Positions 6,833 through 12,727 of a stretch of DNA of 13,562 bases are shown piece by piece. The position numbers and the translations under genes are program-made. The notes beneath the pieces were generated by a model that made no database searches, was not told where the DNA came from, and saw only the letters and a list, made by a program, of their open reading frames with translations. The DNA is taken from NCBI GenBank assembly GCA_947166165.1, contig CAMVDK010000060.1:1-13562 (forward strand), written 5' to 3'. The first letter of the stretch is position 1, and each line of letters opens with the position of its first letter. The stretch comes from an uncultured Porphyromonadaceae bacterium (GTDB lineage Bacteria; Bacteroidota; Bacteroidia; Bacteroidales; Muribaculaceae).

Positions 6833-8842
6833 ATGAAAAGAACAATAATCGCGCTTGTGCTGCTGATGGCGGCCATGGCTGCCTTGCAGGCCCAGATAGT
6901 GAATCCCGTGCACTGGAAAAGCGCGGTGAAGATGACCGACGCCACCCACGGTGGGGTCACCTTCACCGCCACCATCGACCCCGGCTGGCACCTCTACGAC
7001 ACCCAGCTGCCCGATGGCGGCCCCGTGCCCACCAGCGTGGAGTGGAAAACGCTCGACGGCGTGAAGCTCGACGGAGGGCTCTCGAAGTCGCCCAAGCCCC
7101 ACGAGGAGCACGACGCCACCTTCGACATGACCCTGCGCTGGTGGACCGGCAAGGCCACCTTGTCGCAGCGGTTCACCGTCACCGGCGAGCATTACAACAT
7201 CGACGGCACGGTGCGCTACATGGCCTGCAACGACGAGACCTGCACCGCCCCCTCCTCTGAGCCGTTCACCTTCAAGGGCGACGTGAAGAAGCCTGCCGAC
7301 GACGAGCCCGCTGCCGACGAGCCTGCTGCCACGGCCGACACCGCGCTGACGGCCACAGCCGCCGACAGCGCCGCCACACCCGCCCCGGCGGCCGCTCTGG
7401 CCGACACCTGGGCCCCCGTCGAGGCTTCGCTAACCGCCGCCGACGGCACCACAGCCGCCGACGGACAAGCGGCCCCGGCAAGCGGCATGAGCCTGTGGCA
7501 CATCTTCGGACTGTGCTTCCTGGGCGGACTGCTCGCCCTGCTCACGCCCTGCGTGTGGCCCATCATACCCATGACGGTGAGCTTCTTCCTCAAGAAGAGC
7601 GGCAGCCGAGCGCAGTCGATACGCGACGCCGTGATCTATGGCGCCTCGATCATCGTGATTTATGTGGCACTGGGCCTGGCCGTGAGCGCCATCTTCGGCG
7701 CCAGCGCACTCAACGCACTGGCCACCAACGCCGTGTGCAACATCATCTTCTTCCTGCTGCTGGTGCTGTTTGCCATCTCGTTTTTCGGAGCGTTCGAAAT
7801 CAAGCTGCCCGACTCATGGTCGAGCAAGATGGACGGCGCCGCCGAGCGCACCACGGGATTGCTGAGCATCTTCTTCATGGCCTTCACGCTGGTCATCGTG
7901 TCGTTCTCGTGCACCGGCCCCATCATCGGCACACTGCTCGTCGAGGCCGCCAGCCAGGGCACCAGCATGGGGCCGGCCATAGGCATGCTGGGCTTCGCCA
8001 TCGCCCTGGCCATTCCCTTCACCCTCTTCGCCCTCTTCCCCTCATGGCTCAAAAAGCTGCCGCGCTCGGGCGGATGGATGAACACCGTCAAGGTCGTGCT
8101 CGGCTTCCTCGAGCTGGCCCTCTCGCTCAAGTTCCTCTCGGTGGCCGACCTGGCCTACGGCTGGCACATCCTCGACCGCGAGACCTTCCTGGCGCTCTGG
8201 ATTGCCATCTTCGGCCTGCTCGGGCTCTACCTGCTGGGCATGTTCCGCTTTGAGAGCGACGGCGAGCCGCAGGGCAGCGGTGTGGGCGTGACGCGATTCA
8301 TGCTCGGACTGGTGTCGCTGGCCTTCACCGCCTACCTTGTGCCGGGGCTGTGGGGCGCTCCGCTGCGCGCCACCAGCGCATTCGTGCCGCCTTTGAGCAC
8401 GCAGGACTTCAACCTCTACGGCGGCGAACTCACCCAGTTCGACAACTACGACCAGGGCATGGCCGCCGCAGCACAGCAGGGCAAGCCGGTGTTTGTCGAC
8501 TTCTCGGGCTTCGGCTGCGTGAACTGCCGCAAGATGGAAGGCGCCGTGCTCGACCGCGACGAGGTGAAGCAGCTCATCACCGAGCGATTCGTCACCGTCC
8601 AGCTCATGGTCGACGACAAGACCCCCCTGCCCCAGCCCCGATATGTGGAGGAGAACGGCCGCCAGGTGGAGCTCACCACCACCGGCGACCTGTGGAGCTA
8701 CCTGCAGCGGCACAAGTTCGGAGCCAACAGCCAGCCCTACTACGTGATCCTCGACGCGCAGGGCAACCTGCTCAGCGGCCCGTTTGCCTACAAGGAAGAC
8801 GTGCCCGCCTTCCTCGACTTCCTGCGCAAAGCGCTCGACTGA
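6833..8842 (+). CDS. dsbD: DsbD-type thiol:disulfide interchange reductase
   Basis: This 669-residue inner-membrane protein carries electrons from cytoplasmic thioredoxin to periplasmic proteins, keeping chosen cysteines reduced. Domains in order: signal peptide (MKRTIIALVLLMAAMAALQA); N-terminal periplasmic domain (about 20-150, PGWHLYDTQLPDGGPVPTSVEW) with the cysteine pair C132/C137 in ACNDETC; an Ala/Asp/Pro-rich low-complexity linker (about 158-215); an eight-helix CcdA-like core (about 220-500) with redox cysteines C240 in TPCVWPIIP and C360 in SFSCTGPIIG; and a C-terminal thioredoxin domain with C562-V-N-C565. All three cysteine pairs needed for the relay are present. The C-terminal motif is CVNC rather than the E. 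coli CVAC. It sits between the Sel1-TonB gene (41-base gap) and the GH43 gene (50-base gap). Function is firm; the substrates are unknown. Confidence 0.93.
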   Translation: MKRTIIALVLLMAAMAALQAQIVNPVHWKSAVKMTDATHGGVTFTATIDPGWHLYDTQLPDGGPVPTSVEWKTLDGVKLDGGLSKSPKPHEEHDATFDMTLRWWTGKATLSQRFTVTGEHYNIDGTVRYMACNDETCTAPSSEPFTFKGDVKKPADDEPAADEPAATADTALTATAADSAATPAPAAALADTWAPVEASLTAADGTTAADGQAAPASGMSLWHIFGLCFLGGLLALLTPCVWPIIPMTVSFFLKKSGSRAQSIRDAVIYGASIIVIYVALGLAVSAIFGASALNALATNAVCNIIFFLLLVLFAISFFGAFEIKLPDSWSSKMDGAAERTTGLLSIFFMAFTLVIVSFSCTGPIIGTLLVEAASQGTSMGPAIGMLGFAIALAIPFTLFALFPSWLKKLPRSGGWMNTVKVVLGFLELALSLKFLSVADLAYGWHILDRETFLALWIAIFGLLGLYLLGMFRFESDGEPQGSGVGVTRFMLGLVSLAFTAYLVPGLWGAPLRATSAFVPPLSTQDFNLYGGELTQFDNYDQGMAAAAQQGKPVFVDFSGFGCVNCRKMEGAVLDRDEVKQLITERFVTVQLMVDDKTPLPQPRYVEENGRQVELTTTGDLWSYLQRHKFGANSQPYYVILDAQGNLLSGPFAYKEDVPAFLDFLRKALD

Positions 8843-8892
8843 CGCCGGCTCGCCCCCACCCCGTCCCCACCCACCTCTAGCGCATAATTCAC

Positions 8893-9963
8893 ATGACCAA
8901 AATTCAGCACTCACACAGCAAGCCGGCGTGTGCCCAGCACAGCAGCGGTGCTTGGCCATGCCGGGCGCTGCTGCTGGCACTGATGCTCGTGGCCCATGCC
9001 ACCGCCAGCCTTGCGCACGCCACGGCCAGCACCTACACCAATCCCGTCATCGACCGCGACGCACCCGACCCCACGGTCATCGACGGCGGCGACGGGCACT
9101 ACTACCTTTTCGCCACCGGCGAGCGCATTTACCGCAGCACCGACCTCGTCGGCTGGACCTACGTGGGTCAGGCATTCGGCCACAATCCGCGGCCCGCCTT
9201 TGTGCCGGGCGTCGACAGCTACTGGGCGCCGTGCATCACCTGGCAAGACGGCCGCTACGTACTCTACTTCGCCCTCTCCACATGGGGTGGAGTCGACGAA
9301 GCCAGCATCGGCGTGGCCACCGCCGCCACCGCTGCAGGGCCCTACAAACTGGTGGGCGACGGAAAACTGTTCACCAGCCGCGATGTGGGCGTGAGGAATT
9401 CCATCGACGCCGAATACTTCGAAGACGACGGCCATAAGTACCTCGTCTGGGGCAGCTGGAACGGCATTTGGCTCATCGAACTCGCTGCCGACGGGCTGTC
9501 AGTGAAAGACATGAACGTGAAGCAGCAGTTGGCCGGAACACGGTTCGAAGCCCCCTACATCCACAAGCGGGGCGACTTCTACTACCTGTTCTGCAGCATC
9601 GGCTCCTGCTGCGAGGGCGCACGCAGCACCTACCAGACGGTGGTCGGCCGCTCCAACAGCCTTTTCGGACCCTATTGCGACAAACAGGGCAACCCCATGC
9701 TCGAAAACGCCTGCTCGCTGCTGCTCACGTCCAACGAGGTGAGCATCGCTCCCGGGCACAACTCCCGCATCATCGAAGATGCTGCAGGGCAGACCTGGAT
9801 GTTCTATCACGCCTACCTCCGCTCCAATCCCGAAAAGGGGCGGCTGGCGTGGCTTGACCAGGTAACGTGGCCCCACGGCTGGCCAACCATCGACGGCTGT
9901 GGAGCCTCGGCCGGCACCCGCCCCGCGCCCCGGACCTCGAACCAGCACTCAACCTGCCACTGA
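8893..9963 (+). CDS. Secreted glycoside hydrolase family 43 enzyme (arabinanase-like)
   Basis: This 356-residue five-bladed beta-propeller glycosidase most resembles endo-arabinanases and arabinofuranosidases of GH43, which act on arabinose-containing plant polysaccharides. A long signal peptide (residues ~1-46, hydrophobic core RALLLALMLVAHATASLA) directs export. Three catalytic acids are visible: the base D59 in DAPDPTVI, the pKa modulator D172 in SIDAEYF, and the acid E219 in RFEAPYI. The late APGHNSRI segment is also typical. The module ends with the customary W-x-GWP segment and a short, Cys-containing tail, with no carbohydrate-binding module. It starts 50 bases after dsbD with no visible promoter, so it is probably cotranscribed with it. 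It is the last gene of the high-GC part. Family assignment is firm; substrate is inferred. Confidence 0.88.
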   Translation: MTKIQHSHSKPACAQHSSGAWPCRALLLALMLVAHATASLAHATASTYTNPVIDRDAPDPTVIDGGDGHYYLFATGERIYRSTDLVGWTYVGQAFGHNPRPAFVPGVDSYWAPCITWQDGRYVLYFALSTWGGVDEASIGVATAATAAGPYKLVGDGKLFTSRDVGVRNSIDAEYFEDDGHKYLVWGSWNGIWLIELAADGLSVKDMNVKQQLAGTRFEAPYIHKRGDFYYLFCSIGSCCEGARSTYQTVVGRSNSLFGPYCDKQGNPMLENACSLLLTSNEVSIAPGHNSRIIEDAAGQTWMFYHAYLRSNPEKGRLAWLDQVTWPHGWPTIDGCGASAGTRPAPRTSNQHSTCH

Positions 9964-9992
9964 ACGCCGACCCACAAAACAACAAAAACCTT

Positions 9993-10057
9993 GGCAACTT
10001 TTTTTGTCGCCCAGTAATTTACAAAGAAAGTCAAACTAGAATACTGCGGAATTTAGG
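9993..10057. repeat. Imperfect direct repeat, copy 1
   Basis: This 65-base segment, from GGCAAC to GCGGAATTTAGG, is similar to 10190-10252. Shared blocks include the T-rich start, ACAAAGAAAGT-like and AAACTA words, and an identical TGCGGAATTTAGG end. It begins 30 bases after the GH43 stop, where the base composition drops. It could be a remnant of a mobile element end or an old duplication. Confidence 0.75.
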
Positions 10058-10105
10058 CACTTGAAAAATTTCTCCAAAAGGAGAGATTCTCTCAGATTTT
10101 ATTTG

Positions 10106-10113
10106 TACCTTTG
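10106..10113 (+). promoter_or_regulatory. Bacteroidota -7 element between the repeats
   Basis: TACCTTTG matches TAnnTTTG. No TTTG box at 19-20 bases upstream is evident. An ATG follows after only two bases, opening a 22-codon frame, so the element would drive a near-leaderless peptide, a small RNA, or the membrane-protein gene at 10282. Confidence 0.45.
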
Positions 10114-10189
10114 CCATGCCATTGATGATTTTGCTTGTCTTTAAATGCAGCACTAAGGTAAGTGAAAAATCTGACATGACATAATCCCG

Positions 10190-10252
10190 GGCAATTTTTT
10201 GTAGCTCAGGAACTTATAAAGAAAGTTAAACTAAAGTGTTGCGGAATTTAGG
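10190..10252. repeat. Imperfect direct repeat, copy 2
   Basis: This segment is the second copy of the repeat at 9993-10057, with scattered substitutions and a short length difference. It ends in the same TGCGGAATTTAGG, 29 bases before the ATG of the membrane-protein gene. Its position just upstream of a gene makes a regulatory role possible. Confidence 0.75.
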
Positions 10253-10281
10253 TTTAATAGAACCAATTAAAGTTTGGCAAG

Positions 10282-10962
10282 ATGAGTGGACAAAGTTTTT
10301 TGCGCCTAATAAGTGTAGTATCACTTCAAGGACTATTTTATTATGAGTTGTTTGGTGTTCAATCTGCATCCCTTCGTTGGTATGAATGGGTTATAATGAT
10401 TATACTAACTATTGGAGCGATTTTCTCTTTGATAGGTGAATGTTCGGTCGATGAAGATGATAAAGTAGAATTTGATGATGCCTATATTTTTGTAAGAATT
10501 ATTAATTTTGTACTACTGTGTGGTCTAATTTGGAAGACATGTAATCTCCAATCAGAATTACCAATTTCTCAAAGTTGGGCTTTAGTGGTTGTTTTAGGCA
10601 TAGGATTATTTGCGGTATTCAATTTTTTGTATTATCTTATTGCACTTTTAACAACAGGAGGCATATTCTTTATCTTAAGACATACAGGACTTGAGGGCTT
10701 TTGGCTGTATTTGCTCATAGCTGGAGTTTTAGCTATAGGAATAGGAACTATGATTAGAATCACGATTGTTATTGATGAGAAAAAGGAGGCTGAGTATAAA
10801 GCAGAAAGAGAAAGAATCGCACGAATCAAGGCTGAAAGAGAAGCTGAAGAAGCAAGGAGAAGAGCAAGTTTGTATAGCAGGGGTAGTTATTTAAAGGAAA
10901 TTAGGAAAGGCATTCTAAGGGAAATTGGTAAAAACTTAGCTGAGTTTTTTCTGGGCGGATAA
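10282..10962 (+). CDS. Membrane protein of unknown function with charged helical tail
   Basis: This 226-residue protein has about five hydrophobic segments (roughly 12-26, 33-52, 68-87, 99-132 and 140-164). A strongly charged helix rich in Lys, Glu, Arg and Ala follows (about 166-197, containing EKKEAEYKAERERIARIKA). The tail after it is basic (to residue 226, ending FFLGG). The charged helix is likely a coiled coil facing the cytoplasm. No known family was recognised and no catalytic residues stand out. Codon and base use are clearly A+T-rich compared with everything before 9985, which suggests horizontal acquisition. The ATG at 10282 follows the second repeat copy by 29 bases. The frame is long, open and has normal membrane-protein composition, so it is probably real. 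Confidence 0.72.
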   Translation: MSGQSFLRLISVVSLQGLFYYELFGVQSASLRWYEWVIMIILTIGAIFSLIGECSVDEDDKVEFDDAYIFVRIINFVLLCGLIWKTCNLQSELPISQSWALVVVLGIGLFAVFNFLYYLIALLTTGGIFFILRHTGLEGFWLYLLIAGVLAIGIGTMIRITIVIDEKKEAEYKAERERIARIKAEREAEEARRRASLYSRGSYLKEIRKGILREIGKNLAEFFLGG

Positions 10963-11047
10963 AACTTTTTCTCGGCATCATTGCTGTCCACTAAAAATCG
11001 CCAAGCGTTCTTTGAAATAATTGAAATATAGTTAGTCACAGAGTTTT

Positions 11048-11080
11048 TTTGAGTCAACGGACTTGATTTTTGTATCTTTG
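11048..11080 (+). promoter_or_regulatory. Promoter-like site before the winged-helix remnant
   Basis: TTTG (11048-11051) and TATCTTTG (11073-11080) resemble the Bacteroidota promoter, though the 21-base spacer is slightly long. An ATG at 11089 follows but opens only a short frame; another at 11108 opens the remnant's frame. Confidence 0.55.
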
Positions 11081-11092
11081 CAGCCAAAATGA

Positions 11093-11230
11093 TTTGCATT
11101 TGCAAGTATGATTCCTCATATCAGTTTAGGTGGAGTGAAATATCACCTTAATCGTCTGAAGGAAATAGGGTTGCTAAAGAGAGTTGGAGGGGATCGCGGC
11201 GGACACTGGACTGTTATAGAACAAGTTTGA
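11093..11230 (+). pseudogene. Remnant of a winged-helix C-terminal domain (AAA_4/Fic/RecG-like ATP-binding protein)
   Basis: The frame open from 11093 (in-frame stop TGA at 11090-11092) to the TGA at 11228-11230 encodes, from ATG 11108, 40 residues. These include VKYHLNRLKEIGLLKRVGG followed by DRGGHWTVIEQV. From family knowledge this closely resembles the C-terminal winged-helix end found in Bacteroidales ATP-binding (AlbA/AAA_4, 'RecG-like') and Fic proteins, where a recognition helix is followed by a GGDRGG wing. The remaining ~400 residues expected for such a protein are absent upstream, so this is most simply a deletion relic. A very small DNA-binding protein with its own promoter is a less likely alternative. 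Confidence 0.65.
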
Positions 11231-11321
11231 TAAGTCCCGACGTAGAGGTTTGTAAGATGAATAGCGGATGGGGACATATTAATAATATTCGTTAAATTAC
11301 ACCACACAAATAGCAATATTA

Positions 11322-11353
11322 CTTGGTTCTTTCTGTAGAATTAGGTATCTTTG
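11322..11353 (+). promoter_or_regulatory. Promoter of the AAA_14/DUF4143 ATPase gene
   Basis: CTTG (11322-11325) lies 20 bases before TATCTTTG (11346-11353), matching the Bacteroidota -33/-7 pattern. It is 61 bases before the chosen ATG, leaving a leader of about 50-60 bases with a hairpin in it. Confidence 0.75.
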
Positions 11354-11360
11354 CGCCGCA

Positions 11361-11393
11361 TGGAGTGCAAAAACATACAAAAGATGCACTCTA
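11361..11393 (+). promoter_or_regulatory. Leader hairpin upstream of the ATPase gene
   Basis: GGAGTGCA and TGCACTCT form a 9-bp stem (11361-11369 with 11385-11393, one G-T pair) around a 15-base A-rich loop. It starts about where transcription should begin and ends 21 bases before the ATG. No T tract follows, so it is a leader structure or operator rather than a terminator. Confidence 0.5.
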
Positions 11394-11414
11394 TAGAGAC
11401 AAAATGCAGTGATT

Positions 11415-12689
11415 ATGAACAAAGATACCATCAAATCCATCCTCCTGAAGAATCAGGACAGGATACCACAAATCCCATTAGTGAAGCGTGATGTGCGCTT
11501 TGAGCCAACAGGTAATTATGTGCTTGTAGGACTGAGAAGGGCAGGAAAGTCGTATATGCTGTATCAGCACATTCAGCAGCGTGTGGTCGAGGGGCGTTCG
11601 TCGAAAGAGGATATTCTATACATCAACTTTGAGGATGACCGTCTGGACATCACGAATATGAGCGAGTTTGACAGTATCATCCAAAGCTATGAGGAACTGT
11701 ATCAAGGACGGAAGCCTGTGGTTTATCTTGACGAGATACAGATTGTTGAAGGCTGGGAGAAGTTCGTCCGCAGGCTGGCTGACATGGGCTATCAGGTCAT
11801 GGTAACGGGCAGCAATGCCAGGATGCTAAGCCGCGAGATTGCCACTACACTTGGAGGACGTTTCATCGTGCGCCATATCTATCCTTTCTCTTTTGCGGAG
11901 TATCTGCAATACAAGGATGTAAGGCTTGGCGAGCATTGGCTGTTGGATGGGCAACGGACACAGGTGCGTGCATTGTTTTCCGACTATTTCCAATATGGAG
12001 GGTTTGCCGAGACGTTTGACCGCATGGACAAGCAGGAGTGGCTGAACTGGCTATGTCAGAAGATAGTGCTTGGCGACATCATTGCACGTAATGAAATCCG
12101 TTCCACAGGAATGATACGGCTACTGACAAAGAAACTGGCAGAAAGCGTCATGCAACCCATGACCCTGATGCGCCTGACTAATATTCTCAAGTCAACAGGC
12201 GAGAGAGTGAGCCGCAATACCGTCAGCGACTATCTCGGTTACATGAACGAGGCCTTTATGACGTTCCGGCTGGAAAACTATACGGACAGTTTCTCAGAGC
12301 GGGTGACAAACTGCAAGCATTACTTCTTTGACAATGGCCTGCTGAACAACTATCTGATAGACCCTCAGAGCAAACTTTTAGAGAATCTGGTAGCTATCAC
12401 ACTTATGAAACGATATGGTGGGCTGGAGGAGGACGGTCTGTATTATTATCACAAGGGAATTGAGGTGGACTTCTATGTGCCTCATGAGAACCTTGGCATA
12501 CAGGTGTCTTATAGTATTCGTGACTATGGCACAAGGGAGCGTGAGACTGGCGCGTTGATAAAGATGAACAAGGTGTTTCATCTGCAGCGTATGATGATTA
12601 TTACCATGGATGAGGAAGAAAACATTCCTGTTGGAGATGCAGTGATTGAAATTGTGCCTGTTTGGAAATGGCTGTTAACTTCAATGTAG
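11415..12689 (+). CDS. AAA_14/DUF4143 family ATPase
   Basis: This 424-residue protein belongs to the AAA_14-DUF4143 family, common accessory ATPases of Bacteroidales with no settled function. The start is taken at ATG 11415 (a GTG at 11409 would add two residues). The N-terminal P-loop domain shows Walker A GLRRAGKS (G39-S46), Walker B VVYLDEIQ (D106, E107), and the VTGSNARML sensor region (about 130-138). A middle winged-helix region follows (about 205-280, LTKKLAESVMQPMTLMRLTN to SDYLGYMNEA). The C-terminal DUF4143 domain has a degenerate PD-(D/E)xK-like site: IEVDFYV (E350, D352) then IQVSYSI (Q363-V-S365), where active nucleases would have E-x-K, so nuclease activity is doubtful. Length and domain order are complete. 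The gene has its own promoter, and the metalloprotein gene starts 38 bases downstream, suggesting a functional pair. Confidence 0.88.
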   Translation: MNKDTIKSILLKNQDRIPQIPLVKRDVRFEPTGNYVLVGLRRAGKSYMLYQHIQQRVVEGRSSKEDILYINFEDDRLDITNMSEFDSIIQSYEELYQGRKPVVYLDEIQIVEGWEKFVRRLADMGYQVMVTGSNARMLSREIATTLGGRFIVRHIYPFSFAEYLQYKDVRLGEHWLLDGQRTQVRALFSDYFQYGGFAETFDRMDKQEWLNWLCQKIVLGDIIARNEIRSTGMIRLLTKKLAESVMQPMTLMRLTNILKSTGERVSRNTVSDYLGYMNEAFMTFRLENYTDSFSERVTNCKHYFFDNGLLNNYLIDPQSKLLENLVAITLMKRYGGLEEDGLYYYHKGIEVDFYVPHENLGIQVSYSIRDYGTRERETGALIKMNKVFHLQRMMIITMDEEENIPVGDAVIEIVPVWKWLLTSM

Positions 12690-12714
12690 AGTGACAGAAA
12701 GCGTCGGACTGTCT

Positions 12715-12722
12715 TAACTTTG
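12715..12722 (+). promoter_or_regulatory. -7-like element just before the metalloprotein gene
   Basis: TAACTTTG matches TAnnTTTG and ends five bases before the ATG at 12728. If it is active, transcription would start at about the ATG itself, giving a leaderless mRNA. No -33 box is visible, so it may be chance and the gene may be read from the ATPase promoter. Confidence 0.35.
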
Positions 12723-12727
12723 ACGGC

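Larger units (their letters stand above)
9964..10281. other. Intergenic region at the compositional boundary
   Basis: These 318 bases contain no convincing gene. They hold two imperfect 63-65-base repeats (9993-10057 and 10190-10252), a -7 promoter element (10106-10113), and a 22-codon reading frame starting 3 bases after it (10116-10184). There is also a small hairpin, CTCC-AAAA-GGAG, at about 10072-10083. No good terminator for GH43 is seen. Confidence 0.6.
10963..11414. other. Intergenic region with gene remnant and two promoters
   Basis: These 452 bases hold a promoter-like site (11048-11080), the remnant of a winged-helix protein (11093-11230), and the promoter plus leader hairpin of the ATPase gene (11322-11393). 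The first ~85 bases (10963-11047) and the stretch 11231-11321 show nothing recognisable. Confidence 0.6.

Noticed and set aside
10887..11105. A 72-codon minus-strand frame across the 3' end of the membrane-protein gene
   Set aside because: No motif, promoter or start context; it overlaps a plus-strand gene and a plus-strand promoter-like site. Kept out because evidence for expression is lacking.
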